Source: Candidatus Thermofonsia Clade 1 bacterium
Lineage (GTDB): Bacteria > Chloroflexota > Anaerolineae > Aggregatilineales > UBA2796
Direction: 5' to 3'
Length of the DNA: 64,000 bases
Assembly (NCBI GenBank): GCA_002794705.1
Contig: PGTK01000003.1
Coordinates: 186,001 to 250,000 of the forward strand
Part shown: in pieces, positions 1-8,177 of the stretch
How the letters are laid out: every line of letters starts with the position of its first letter
Position numbering within the stretch: position 1 is the first letter of the stretch
The notes under the pieces: generated by a model
What the model was told of the DNA's origin: nothing
Database searches by the model: none
The model's input: the letters and a program-made list of their open reading frames with translations, nothing else
Position numbers and translations under genes: made by a program

Positions 1-1096
1 CGTTGATGCTGAAACGGCGCAGCTGATTCGCTCGCGCTTGAAAGAAGACCTCAAGGGCTTGGTCGCTTGGGCGCGCTTGCCGGCGCGCACGCCCGATATG
101 CGCACGGATCAGCGCACCTCGCTTGCCACGCAAGCCATTGTCGCTGGCATGGTCTCGGAGCTGGCAGTGCCAGTGCTGTACTATGACGAACTCTACGGCA
201 TTTTGGCAGTCGAGACCAGCACCTATCGCAATTTCACCGACGAAGAGGTGGATTTGCTGCAATCGCTGGCGGCGCACGCCGCTATCGCCTTGCGCAACGC
301 CCGCCTGTTCGAAGAGCTGGAGCAGCGCAACAGTGATCTGCAAAAGGCAAACGCGGCGCTTGAAATCTCGCGCCAGCAGGCGGAGAATGCCCGCGCTGCT
401 GCTGTGCAGGCTAACCGACTGAAGACTGAGTTCATCAACAACATGAGCCATGAGTTGCGCACGCCGCTGAACGCCGTGATCAACTTCACGCGCCTTGTTA
501 TGGATGGTCATGCCGGTCCTGTGACTGAGCAACAGCGCAACTATCTCGGTTTTGTGCATGAGGGCGGGCAACATCTGCTCGGCTTGATTAACGACATTCT
601 CGACCTCGCCAAAATTGAGGCAGGTAAGATGGAGCTGCGCCGTGAGCCGACTCCGCTTGAGCCGCTGCTCAAGGGCGTGATGTCCACTCTGATCGGTCTG
701 ACCAAAGATAAGGGCATTGCGCTGCACCGTGAGTTTGATGAGAACCTGCCTACGCTCAACATTGATGGGCGGCGCATCCGCCAAGTGCTGCTGAACTTGA
801 TCAGCAATGCCGCCAAATTCACAGTGCAGGGCAGCATCACGTTGCGCGCTGTGCAGCAGGGCAATCAGGTCATTTTCTCAGTGCGCGATACGGGAGTCGG
901 CATTAAGCCCGAAGATTTGCCCAAAGTCTTTGAGGAATTCAAGCAGATTGATAACGTGCTGCAAGAGACAGCCAGCGGCACGGGCTTGGGAATGCCGATC
1001 AGCCGTCGGTTTGTGCAGCTGCACGGCGGCGATATGTGGATCGAAAGTCAGCTGGGCGTCGGTACAACGGTCTCGTTTAGCTTGCCCATCACTTGA
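1..1096 (+). CDS. GAF-domain sensor histidine kinase, C-terminal part (cut by window edge)
   Basis: The reading frame is open from base 2, so the gene begins left of the window and about 364 residues are visible. The visible part starts inside a GAF domain, ending in the usual helix about 90 residues in, followed by a coiled coil. Next comes a HisKA domain with H-box SHELRTP (phospho-acceptor His codon at 449-451) and an HATPase domain with N-box NLISNAAKFT, DTGVGI and GTGLGMPI. This is a cytoplasmic ATP-dependent autokinase that passes phosphate to a receiver. Two receiver-only proteins follow within 30-35 bases each and are the obvious partners. No transmembrane segment is visible in the part seen. 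A TTG at 38 is an internal codon, not the start. Confidence 0.93.
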   Translation, partial: VDAETAQLIRSRLKEDLKGLVAWARLPARTPDMRTDQRTSLATQAIVAGMVSELAVPVLYYDELYGILAVETSTYRNFTDEEVDLLQSLAAHAAIALRNARLFEELEQRNSDLQKANAALEISRQQAENARAAAVQANRLKTEFINNMSHELRTPLNAVINFTRLVMDGHAGPVTEQQRNYLGFVHEGGQHLLGLINDILDLAKIEAGKMELRREPTPLEPLLKGVMSTLIGLTKDKGIALHREFDENLPTLNIDGRRIRQVLLNLISNAAKFTVQGSITLRAVQQGNQVIFSVRDTGVGIKPEDLPKVFEEFKQIDNVLQETASGTGLGMPISRRFVQLHGGDMWIESQLGVGTTVSFSLPIT

Positions 1097-1123
1097 CGTG
1101 CGGCGCGGAGGCGCACCATCCCT

Positions 1124-1537
1124 ATGAGCGACGCCAATGCCGACGTGAACGTCCTGCTTGTGGAAGATGAGCCGCTCAACACCACTCTGACTGTGGCAAT
1201 GCTGAATATGATCGGCATTCAGCACGTCCATGCCTTCGCCTCGTGGAAACAGCTTGAGAGCTGCCTCGCTGCCCTGCCGCCGATCCATCTTGTCTTGCTC
1301 GACCTGCGGCTGCCCGGTAACTACGATGGCTACTACATCCTCAAGCAGCTGCGCGCCGATCCGCGCTTTGCCAAGACGCCCATTGCCGCCATGACTGCTC
1401 AAGTCATGCCTGATGATGTCAAGCGTGCCGAAACAGCTGGCTTTGACGGCTTTCTGGCAAAGCCGCTGAACTTTGACCGCTTTCCGCAGAGCATTCAGCG
1501 TCTGTTGGCAGGCGAATACGTATGGGAATCGCACTAA
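1124..1537 (+). CDS. Single-domain response regulator (CheY/DivK type)
   Basis: The protein has 137 residues and is essentially one receiver domain. The acidic pair is E14-D15, the phospho-acceptor is D60 in LLDLRLPG, a Thr lies in the AAMTAQ strand, and the conserved Lys is in LAKPL. There is no output domain, so it probably acts by protein contact or as a phosphorelay shuttle. It starts 27 bases after the kinase stop and is followed 33 bases later by a second receiver gene, so the three are most likely one transcript. The partner kinase is inferred from position only. Confidence 0.93.
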   Translation: MSDANADVNVLLVEDEPLNTTLTVAMLNMIGIQHVHAFASWKQLESCLAALPPIHLVLLDLRLPGNYDGYYILKQLRADPRFAKTPIAAMTAQVMPDDVKRAETAGFDGFLAKPLNFDRFPQSIQRLLAGEYVWESH

Positions 1538-1570
1538 GCGTGCTTTATAGCACGAGGAGACCGTATCGAG

Positions 1571-2101
1571 ATGAACGATTTGATCGTCAAGCACTTGCAA
1601 ATGGCACAGAAGGCATTGCTCATGACTGAATCACACGCTGAAATACGCACGTATGAACATCGCGCCTTGCTGTTGGATGATGATGACGCTAATCGGATGC
1701 TTCTAAGCGTCGCTTTTGACATGGTGCAGTTGCCCTTTGTGGAGGCGCGCAACGGTCAGCAGGCGCTAGAGCTACATCAGGCGAATCGCTTTGCTTTCGC
1801 CTTCCTCGATATTGATCTGCCCGATATCAGCGGCATTGAGGTGGCACGGCGCATCCGTGCGCAGGATCAGGGCATTGCCTTGATCATGTGCAGCGCCAAC
1901 GACGATCCGCTGACCGTCGCTGAGGCGGTCGCAGTGGATTGCGATCTGTTTTTTGTCAAGCCGTTTCAGCTGGACGCGCTCTTGAACACGGTCAGGATGC
2001 TGGATCGAGCGGCATTGCGGGCTAATCCGCGCATTTTGATTGTGGATAACACGCAGCGTCCGCGCTGGGAAGAGCGCCTGAACACTCCGCCCAACGCTTG
2101 A
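1571..2101 (+). CDS. Response regulator receiver protein with N-terminal extension
   Basis: The protein has 176 residues. About 30 N-terminal residues precede a receiver domain with an unusual run of four Asp after ALLL, the phospho-acceptor in FLDIDLPD and the Lys in FFVKPF. After the receiver about 30 residues remain with no recognisable output domain. The ATG at 1571 is preceded by GAGGAGA about 10 bases upstream, which supports this start over the internal ATG at 1622. It closes the kinase-receiver-receiver cluster. Two receivers beside one kinase suggest a branched or competing relay, but this is inference. Confidence 0.9.
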   Translation: MNDLIVKHLQMAQKALLMTESHAEIRTYEHRALLLDDDDANRMLLSVAFDMVQLPFVEARNGQQALELHQANRFAFAFLDIDLPDISGIEVARRIRAQDQGIALIMCSANDDPLTVAEAVAVDCDLFFVKPFQLDALLNTVRMLDRAALRANPRILIVDNTQRPRWEERLNTPPNA

Positions 2102-2130
2102 GCGTAGCCCAAGCGCCTAGCGAACGTCTC

Positions 2131-2157
2131 TTGGCGCGTCCAGACCTGCGCTATACT
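2131..2157 (+). promoter_or_regulatory. Candidate promoter for the C39 peptidase gene
   Basis: TTGGCG at 2131 and TATACT at 2152 are separated by 15 bases. The spacer is short, but the -10 matches the TATACT seen before rpsB and argF. The site lies 39 bases before the next start codon. Confidence 0.35.
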
Positions 2158-2195
2158 ATGCCGATAATGTTGGCTTGCAGTAGAGGGTCGCGGCT

Positions 2196-3485
2196 GTGAA
2201 CAGACGTTGGTTAGTGCGCTGGGCGCTTTTGATGATCGGGATTGCGCTGTTGGCAAGCGGGCTTGGCGTATTTATCTTTCAGCGCTTGGAGGTGAGCGAT
2301 CAGGATCGGGTTATTCGCTATTTGCCGTTTCTAGCGCCTTTGCGCGCCACTGAGATTCCGTTCAGCCTGCCCACGCCATTGGCAACTGCCTCAATAGACA
2401 TCTTCAGCCTGCTCACGCCTGAAGCGCCGCTCCCCACGCCGACCCCAACGCCGATCAGCAGCGCTCTTGTGCGCGTTGCCTACCAAATCACGGCAACTCC
2501 TGTGTTTTTCCCCACGCCCTTGCCTAATAGCTATCGCATTCGCGGCGTGCAGTGGGAGCCGCAGAAATTCAACAACTGCGGACCTGCCAATTTGGTACAG
2601 GCGATGCGCTTCTATGGCTGGACGGCCACACAGGATGAGGTCGCTAATGCCCTTAAGCCGAATCAGCAGGATAAGAATGTCAGTCCGCAGGAATTGGCGG
2701 ATTACGTCAATAGCCGCACGAATGGCTACTTGAGCGCCATAGTGCGCACAGGCGGCGACCTCACTCTGGTGCGCCGTCTCATAGCAAGCGAGTTCATGGT
2801 CTTGCTGGAGACGGGCTTCTACGATCCTGATGCGCCTCAGAAGGGCTGGATCGGTCACTACCTGACTCTGATCGGCTATAACGATAACTTCGGCAGGCTC
2901 TACAACATGGACACTTACAAACAAGAGACCAGTGAGCGCTACGAGGTGCTGGATGAGCTGTGGAGTCACTTCAATCGCGTCTACATCGTGGTCTACAAGA
3001 CGGCGCGTGAGCGCGAACTGATGGCGCTCTTGGGGAATCACTGGGATGTAGACTACAATCGGCGCTACACGCTCGATCGCGCCCGTGAGGCGGCTGCCGC
3101 CCAGCCGAACAATCCGTTTGCATGGTTCAACTTGGGCAGCAGTTTCACAGCGCTTGGGCGCTACCTTGAGGCAGCGCTCGCCTTTGATCGCGCTTTCAGC
3201 CTACCACAGGGTCTGCCTTATCGCATTTTGTGGTATCAGTTCGCGCCTTTTGAGGCTTATTATCGCAGCGGCAATTATCAGCAGGTCATTGCCCTTGCCG
3301 ATTCGGTCATCGAGAGCGCCAAGGGCTATGTGGAAGAGGCGTTCTACTATCGCGGCATTGCGCGGGCAGCGCTCGGTCTGTGGGAGGAAGGCTACGCCGA
3401 TATTTCCGCCGCCGTCCGATTCAATCCGAATTTTTCGGCGGCGGTGCGCGCTATGAACTCAGTGCGCAGCAGGGAGTTGCCGTAA
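2196..3485 (+). CDS. Membrane-anchored C39-family peptidase with TPR repeats
   Basis: The protein has 429 residues from a GTG start. An N-terminal hydrophobic segment (about residues 8-28) is followed by a Pro-Thr-rich linker (to about 110), so the bulk should lie outside the membrane. A papain-like C39_2 domain follows. C128 in NNCGPANL fits the catalytic Cys and H221 in IGHYLTLIGY fits the catalytic His. From about residue 290 there are TPR-like helices (FAWFNLGSSFTALGRY, then AFYYRGIARAALG). In bacteria such C39-like domains cleave peptides or bind them. No bacteriocin or ABC exporter gene is nearby, so leader-peptide processing is not supported. The substrate is unknown. The 3' neighbour converges. 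Confidence 0.85.
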   Translation: MNRRWLVRWALLMIGIALLASGLGVFIFQRLEVSDQDRVIRYLPFLAPLRATEIPFSLPTPLATASIDIFSLLTPEAPLPTPTPTPISSALVRVAYQITATPVFFPTPLPNSYRIRGVQWEPQKFNNCGPANLVQAMRFYGWTATQDEVANALKPNQQDKNVSPQELADYVNSRTNGYLSAIVRTGGDLTLVRRLIASEFMVLLETGFYDPDAPQKGWIGHYLTLIGYNDNFGRLYNMDTYKQETSERYEVLDELWSHFNRVYIVVYKTARERELMALLGNHWDVDYNRRYTLDRAREAAAAQPNNPFAWFNLGSSFTALGRYLEAALAFDRAFSLPQGLPYRILWYQFAPFEAYYRSGNYQQVIALADSVIESAKGYVEEAFYYRGIARAALGLWEEGYADISAAVRFNPNFSAAVRAMNSVRSRELP

Positions 3486-3486
3486 C

Positions 3487-3927
3487 TTACTCAGCGAGAG
3501 CGGCATCTAGCTCGAATTCGTCCACGCCTGCCAGCGCCCGCGAGATGATGCAGTTCTTTTTGGCATCTTCGGCGACCTCAGTGAAGGTGGCAAGGTCGAG
3601 TCCGTCGGCTTTGCCGCGCGTGATCAGCTTGATCTTGGTGATCTTGCGCCCGCCTTCCACTTGGCTCAGCACGCAGACGGCGGTTGTGGTCACATGCACG
3701 TTTTTGTAGTCTTTACGCCCAAGCACAGCTGCGATGTTCATGGTGAAACAGCCGGCTTCAGCAGCGGCGATCAGCTCTTCGGGATTGGTGCCGGGCGCCT
3801 GTTCAAAGCGCGTGACGAACGTATAAGGCGCTTCGTTCAGAGCGCCGCTCTGTGTGCTGAGATAGCCTGTGCCTTCGCGGAGCGTGCCGCTCCAGGTGGC
3901 GGTAGCGCTGCGTTCGATATCGCTCAT
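3487..3927 (-). CDS. OsmC/Ohr-family thiol peroxidase-like protein
   Basis: The protein has 146 residues. It shows OsmC features: an N-terminal beta region with TATWSGTLREGTG, then AAAEAGCFTMN with the first redox Cys and KNCIISRAL with the second. Family members reduce organic hydroperoxides in the cytoplasm. I chose the ATG at 3927 because AGGAGAG lies 8 bases upstream. A longer frame to 3963 would run into the promoter at 3966-3995. It converges with the C39 gene (1-base gap) and is divergent from the PHP gene. OsmC and Ohr subgroups cannot be told apart with certainty here, though the length and motif fit OsmC. Confidence 0.9.
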   Translation of the reverse strand: MSDIERSATATWSGTLREGTGYLSTQSGALNEAPYTFVTRFEQAPGTNPEELIAAAEAGCFTMNIAAVLGRKDYKNVHVTTTAVCVLSQVEGGRKITKIKLITRGKADGLDLATFTEVAEDAKKNCIISRALAGVDEFELDAALAE

Positions 3928-3965
3928 GTGATACTCTCCTGATGTGGGAAAGCCAGTCCGCACTA

Positions 3966-3995
3966 ATTATCGCTATAGGCGCGCCCTTTTGCCAA
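3966..3995 (-). promoter_or_regulatory. Promoter for osmC-like gene
   Basis: On the minus strand TTGGCA (3990-3995) and GATAAT (3966-3971) are separated by 18 bases. The -35 overlaps that of the divergent PHP promoter. Confidence 0.5.
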
Positions 3996-4018
3996 GCAGC
4001 GGCTCAATGCGGCATAAT
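3989..4018 (+). promoter_or_regulatory. Promoter for PHP phosphoesterase gene
   Basis: TTGCCA (3989-3994) and CATAAT (4013-4018) have an 18-base spacer, 31 bases before the ATG at 4050. The -35 hexamer is shared with the divergent osmC promoter. Confidence 0.5.
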
Positions 4019-4049
4019 CGTGACATACTGAACAAGCAGAGGTGCTCTC

Positions 4050-4736
4050 ATGACCACTTGGCGCGTAGAGCTGCACAGTCACACGCTCTACTCTCTGGAT
4101 AGCCTGACTAGCCTTGAGTCCTTTTTGCGGACTTGTGAGGCGCGCAAGCTGGATAAGGTTGCAGTGACTGATCACAATACAGCGGAGGGCGCTTTGAAAT
4201 TGGCGCGCATGGCGCCTGAGCGCATCATTGTGGGCGAGGAAATCATGACGACCGAGGGCGAGCTGCTGGCATATTTCGTCCAAGAGACCGTGCCGCCCTT
4301 CCTCTCGCCCGAGGCGACCATTGAGCGCTTGCGGCAGCAGGGCGCTGTGATCAGCGTCTCGCATCCCTTTGATCGGCTGCGCAAGGGCGCGTGGGATGAG
4401 GCAAATCTGCGGCGCATTCTGCCCCTCGTGGATGCTATCGAGGGCTTCAATGCGCGCTGTCTGTTTCCCGCTGACAATGCAAAAGCGCTTGCCTTTGCGC
4501 AGGCGCACGGCAAGCCGTATACCGTCGGCTCGGATGCACACGCGCCTTATGAGCTGGGGCGCGCCGTGCTGGAGATGATGCCTTTCACAGACGCTGAGTC
4601 GTTTAGGCGGGCATTGCGCGTGGCGGCGGCGCGCACGCGCTTGAGCGCTTTTTGGGTGCATTTTTACAGCAAATACGCAAAATGGGCGCGCAAACTGGGC
4701 GTGGCAAAGCTCCCAGACGCCGTCTTGTACTCTTGA
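4050..4736 (+). CDS. PHP-domain metal-dependent phosphoesterase
   Basis: The protein has 228 residues, about the length of a stand-alone PHP domain. The metal-binding motifs are in order: HSHTLYS near the N terminus, VTDHNTAEGA, GEEIMTTEGE, SHPFDR and GSDAHAPYELG. These give the His/Asp/Glu set for a trinuclear metal site typical of PHP phosphoesterases. The start ATG follows AGAGGTG. The substrate is unknown; relatives hydrolyse nucleotides, histidinol phosphate or other phosphate esters. It has its own promoter at 3989-4018 and is followed by a separate promoter for the nuclease gene, so it may be monocistronic. A second, different PHP gene lies at 13209-14048. Confidence 0.88.
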   Translation: MTTWRVELHSHTLYSLDSLTSLESFLRTCEARKLDKVAVTDHNTAEGALKLARMAPERIIVGEEIMTTEGELLAYFVQETVPPFLSPEATIERLRQQGAVISVSHPFDRLRKGAWDEANLRRILPLVDAIEGFNARCLFPADNAKALAFAQAHGKPYTVGSDAHAPYELGRAVLEMMPFTDAESFRRALRVAAARTRLSAFWVHFYSKYAKWARKLGVAKLPDAVLYS

Positions 4737-4746
4737 GCGGACGCTC

Positions 4747-4775
4747 TTGCACAGCGCGCCGATCAGTGCTACATT
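4747..4775 (+). promoter_or_regulatory. Promoter for beta-CASP nuclease gene
   Basis: TTGCAC (4747-4752) and TACATT (4770-4775) have a 17-base spacer, and a TG dinucleotide sits one base before the -10. The ATG follows 38 bases later. Confidence 0.5.
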
Positions 4776-4813
4776 CAGCGCCCTGAGAATGCACTCCACA
4801 TGGCGAGACGGGC

Positions 4814-6223
4814 ATGAAGATCACTTTTCACGGCGCAGCGCGGGGCGTCACTGGCTCTCAACACTTGATCGAGGTGAACGAACGGCGCATTTTGCTGGAC
4901 TGCGGCTTGTTTCAGGGCAAGCGCAGCGAGGCATATGACCGCAATCACAAGCTGCCCTACGATGCCTCGCGGATTGATGTGGTCATCCTTTCGCACGCGC
5001 ATATTGATCATAGCGGCAACTTGCCCAATTTAGTGAAGTCGGGCTTTCGCGGCGATATTTACGCCACCTTTGCCACGCAAGACCTATGTGGCGCTATGCT
5101 CTTGGACAGCGCCCACATCCAAGAGCGCGACGTGCAGTATGTGAACAAAAAGCGCGCCCGCAAAGGCGAGCCGCCTTTCAAACCGCTCTACACGCAGGCG
5201 GAGGCGGTTGAGTCCTTGCGCTATTTTCACGCCATTGCCTATGAGCGCACAGTGAACATCTTGCCCGGCGTCACGCTCACGTTCTACGATGCAGGTCATA
5301 TGCTGGGCAGCGCCATTGTGGTGCTGAACATCACCGAGCGCGAGCGCGGGCGCGACGTGCGTTTGGTCTTCAGTGGCGATATCGGTCGCCCCGGCGCGCC
5401 GATCCTGCGCGATCCGACGCTGATTGATGAGGCAGACGTGCTGATCATGGAGAGCACCTATGGCGACCGTCTGCATGAGCCGTTTGAGGATAGTCTACGC
5501 CGCCTTGAGCAGATCGTGGCACAGACCTATAAGCGCGGCGGCAAGGTGATCGTGCCGTCGTTTGCCGTCGGGCGCACGCAGGAGCTGGTCTATGCTTTGC
5601 ATCAGCTGCAGCGCAAGGGCGATCTGCCGCCGCTCAAAATTTTTGTGGATAGTCCTCTGGCGGTCAACGTGACAGCGATCTTCGCCAATCATCCTGAGGC
5701 ATACGATGAAGAGACCCGTGCTTTCATCAGCGGCGATAAGGCGCACCTCGATCCGTTCGGCTTTCAGGGGCTGATCTACACGCGCTCAGTTGAGGAGAGC
5801 AAGGCGCTCAACTTCCTGAATGAGCCTGCGGTCATCATTAGCGCCAGCGGCATGGCGGAGTCGGGGCGGATTTTGCATCACCTCGCCAACAACGTTGAAG
5901 ACCCGCGCAACACTATCCTGATCGTCGGCTTTCAGGCGGAACACACGCTCGGACGCCGTATTGAGGAGCGGCAGCCGAAAATTCGCATTTTTGGCGAGGA
6001 ATATCAGTTGCGCGCCCAAGTGGAGCGCTTGACGGGCTTCTCAGCGCACGCGGATCGGCAGGCGCTGCTGGCTTGGGCAGGCGCCTTCAAGAAAAAGCCG
6101 CTGCGCACCTTCCTTGTGCATGGCGAAGAGCCTGCTTTGAGCAGTCTAGCTGAGGCACTCAGGGCGGAAGTCGGCTTTGAGCGCGTGGATATCCCCGATC
6201 TGCATCAGGTCTTTAGCGTGTAG
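4814..6223 (+). CDS. Metallo-beta-lactamase fold RNase of the beta-CASP family
   Basis: The protein has 469 residues. MBL motifs are present in order: SHAHIDHSGNLP (motif 2), DAGHMLGSA (motif 3) and FSGDIGRPG (motif 4). The beta-CASP part follows with ESTYGD (motif A), SASGMAESGRILHH (motif B) and GFSAHADRQALLAW (motif C with the metal-binding His). This matches COG1236-type cytoplasmic enzymes that cleave RNA with two zinc ions. It is not RNase J: it lacks that family's C-terminal domain and is shorter. A small Pro/Glu-rich gene starts 6 bases after its stop and is probably co-translated. Endo- or exonuclease activity cannot be told from sequence. Confidence 0.92.
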   Translation: MKITFHGAARGVTGSQHLIEVNERRILLDCGLFQGKRSEAYDRNHKLPYDASRIDVVILSHAHIDHSGNLPNLVKSGFRGDIYATFATQDLCGAMLLDSAHIQERDVQYVNKKRARKGEPPFKPLYTQAEAVESLRYFHAIAYERTVNILPGVTLTFYDAGHMLGSAIVVLNITERERGRDVRLVFSGDIGRPGAPILRDPTLIDEADVLIMESTYGDRLHEPFEDSLRRLEQIVAQTYKRGGKVIVPSFAVGRTQELVYALHQLQRKGDLPPLKIFVDSPLAVNVTAIFANHPEAYDEETRAFISGDKAHLDPFGFQGLIYTRSVEESKALNFLNEPAVIISASGMAESGRILHHLANNVEDPRNTILIVGFQAEHTLGRRIEERQPKIRIFGEEYQLRAQVERLTGFSAHADRQALLAWAGAFKKKPLRTFLVHGEEPALSSLAEALRAEVGFERVDIPDLHQVFSV

Positions 6224-6229
6224 TGAGCT

Positions 6230-6532
6230 ATGAGCGAGACGCGGCAGCATCCATTCGAAGACGATTGGCGTGAGTGTCTGTTAGCGCACTATCGCTGGAT
6301 TGTAGAGCGGCAAGAGTACAAAATTGAGGCGACCGTGCGCGAGTTGTTGCTGAAGGTCGGTGTGCCTGAGGCGCGCTTTGCCGATATACGCCCTGCTCTG
6401 CCTGAACCTGAGCCAGAGCCGCCGCCTGCGCTGCCCGCTGAGCCAGAGCCGCCTGCTGAGACGCCACCAGAGTCAGAGCCGCCACCGCCGCCGCCCAAAA
6501 AGCCGCAGCCCAAGCAGCTGAGCTTTTTCTAG
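6230..6532 (+). CDS. Small acidic, proline-rich hypothetical protein
   Basis: The protein has 100 residues. The first 50 are helical and charged (DDWRECLLAHYRWIVERQ) and the rest is a Pro/Glu low-complexity stretch ending in a basic PKQLSFF tail. I recognise no family. It starts 6 bases after the beta-CASP nuclease stop and ends 24 bases before ftcD, with codon use like its neighbours, so I take it as a real gene in the same transcript. The QLSFF tail resembles short peptide motifs that dock on sliding clamps (QLxLF-like). That resemblance is suggestive only. Confidence 0.65.
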   Translation: MSETRQHPFEDDWRECLLAHYRWIVERQEYKIEATVRELLLKVGVPEARFADIRPALPEPEPEPPPALPAEPEPPAETPPESEPPPPPPKKPQPKQLSFF

Positions 6533-6556
6533 CACAGCGCCCTGCGAGAGACGCCT

Positions 6557-8152
6557 ATGAACGCACCTCTGATCGAATGTGTGCCGAATTTTAGCGACGG
6601 ACGCCGTCCGCATGTGCTGGAGACAATTGTGAACGCGATCCAGCGTGCAGCGCCCGTCAGCGTGCTGGACTACAGCAGCGACCATGACCATAATCGCAGC
6701 GTGGTCACTTTTGTCGGCGCGCCTGAGGATGTGCTAGAGGCGGCTTTCGCCGCGATCAAGACAGCTGCACAGTTAATTGATATGGAGGTGCATCGCGGGC
6801 AACATCCGCGCATTGGCGCGACCGATGTTGTGCCATTTGTGCCGTTGCGCGGCGCGACCCTTGAGCAATGTGCTGAGTTGGCGCGCCGCCTCGGTCAGCG
6901 CGTCGGCTCAGAGCTGGGCATTCCCGTCTATTTGTATGAGGCAGCCGCGACTCGCCCTGATCGCCAAAACTTGGAAGATGTTCGGCGCGGCGAATACGAA
7001 GGGCTCAAGGTTGCTATTCAAAATGACCCTGATCGAGCGCCTGACTTCGGTCCGGCACAGCTGGGCAAGGCGGGCGCAGTGGCTATCGGCGCACGTCCGC
7101 CCCTGATCGCTTTCAACGTCTACTTGAATACGTCTGAAGTCGAGATCGCCAAGCAGATCGCCAAGGCTGTCCGCCATTCAAACGGCGGTCTGCGCTATGT
7201 GAAGGCGCTCGGTCTGCTGGTAGACGGCAAGGCACAGGTCAGCTTGAATTTGACTGATTACAAGCGCACGCCTATTCAGCGCGCCCTAGAGCTGATTCGG
7301 CGCGAGGCGGATCGCTACGGCGTGCGCCCGATCCGCACGGAGCTGATCGGCTTGATTCCTGAGGATGCGCTGACCGAGGCGGCGATCTGGTATCTGCAGC
7401 TGAGCGACTTCGATCCCAATCAGCGCGTCTTAGAGCGCCGCCTGCAGAATTTGCCGCCTCACCTTGCGCCCGCTCCGCCTGAGCTGCCTGATGAGCCTGC
7501 GCCGCCTAAAGACGCTACGCTGCACGCCGCCGCGCCGCCCGATCTCACGGCATTTACCGAGTCAGTGGCGCAAGCGACGCCCACGCCCGGCGGCGGCGCT
7601 GTGGCGGCGCTGGTCGGGGCATTGGCGGCGGCACTGGGCGAGATGGTAGCGCGCCTGACCCTTGCCAGCAGCCGCGAGCGCTACGCGCCCGTCAAGGCAG
7701 AGATGGGCGCTTTGGCGAATCGTGCTGCGGCGCTCCGCCGCGCCTTGCTAGAGGCGGTCAGCCGCGATAGCCGTGCTTTCAACGCCGTGGTTAGCGCCTA
7801 TCAAATCCCGCCGACTCAGCCGAACCGTGAGCAGGTCATTCAGGCGGCGCTGCGCGATGCAGCACAAGTGCCGCTGGACGTGATCATGCACTGCCTAGAG
7901 GCGCTCAAATTGGCGCGCACGGTCGCGGATCGCGGCCTGGATCGCGCTGCTGCCGATGCCGCTACTGCTGCTTACATGGCGCAAGCCGCTGTGGAAAGCT
8001 CGGCTTTGAATGCGCGTGTTAACGCTGCGCTGCTCAGCGATAGCGTCCTAGCGCACGCTTTAGCGCAACAGGCGCTCTCAGCCGTAGGCGAGGCGCGGGC
8101 GCTGTGCGCTGACGTGATCGTGATCGCTGAGACACGCGCCAAACTTCGCTAG
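6557..8152 (+). CDS. ftcD: Formimidoyltransferase-cyclodeaminase (bifunctional)
   Basis: The protein has 531 residues, close to the about 540 of the animal enzyme. The N-terminal part (about 1-300) is formimidoyltransferase: it starts LIECVPNFSDGRRPHVLE and has HRGQHPRIGATDVVPF with the catalytic His region. A Pro/Ala-rich linker (about 300-325) leads to a cyclodeaminase domain (about 325-531) with ATPTPGGGAVAALVGALAAAL. It moves the formimino group from formiminoglutamate to tetrahydrofolate and then releases ammonia to give methenyl-THF. No histidine-degradation (hut) gene is in the window, so the source of formiminoglutamate is not visible. It sits between the Pro-rich gene and an M23 peptidase. 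Confidence 0.95.
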   Translation: MNAPLIECVPNFSDGRRPHVLETIVNAIQRAAPVSVLDYSSDHDHNRSVVTFVGAPEDVLEAAFAAIKTAAQLIDMEVHRGQHPRIGATDVVPFVPLRGATLEQCAELARRLGQRVGSELGIPVYLYEAAATRPDRQNLEDVRRGEYEGLKVAIQNDPDRAPDFGPAQLGKAGAVAIGARPPLIAFNVYLNTSEVEIAKQIAKAVRHSNGGLRYVKALGLLVDGKAQVSLNLTDYKRTPIQRALELIRREADRYGVRPIRTELIGLIPEDALTEAAIWYLQLSDFDPNQRVLERRLQNLPPHLAPAPPELPDEPAPPKDATLHAAAPPDLTAFTESVAQATPTPGGGAVAALVGALAAALGEMVARLTLASSRERYAPVKAEMGALANRAAALRRALLEAVSRDSRAFNAVVSAYQIPPTQPNREQVIQAALRDAAQVPLDVIMHCLEALKLARTVADRGLDRAAADAATAAYMAQAAVESSALNARVNAALLSDSVLAHALAQQALSAVGEARALCADVIVIAETRAKLR

Positions 8153-8177
8153 ATTGGATAGGTCTTCACAACGTCTG

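Noticed and set aside
3928..3963. Twelve-residue extension of the OsmC-like protein
   Set aside because: AGGAGAG and the ATG at 3927 fit better, and the extension reaches into the promoter.
3963..4799. Minus-strand frame over the PHP gene
   Set aside because: Antisense to motifs HSHTLYS and GSDAHAP, so it is a shadow.
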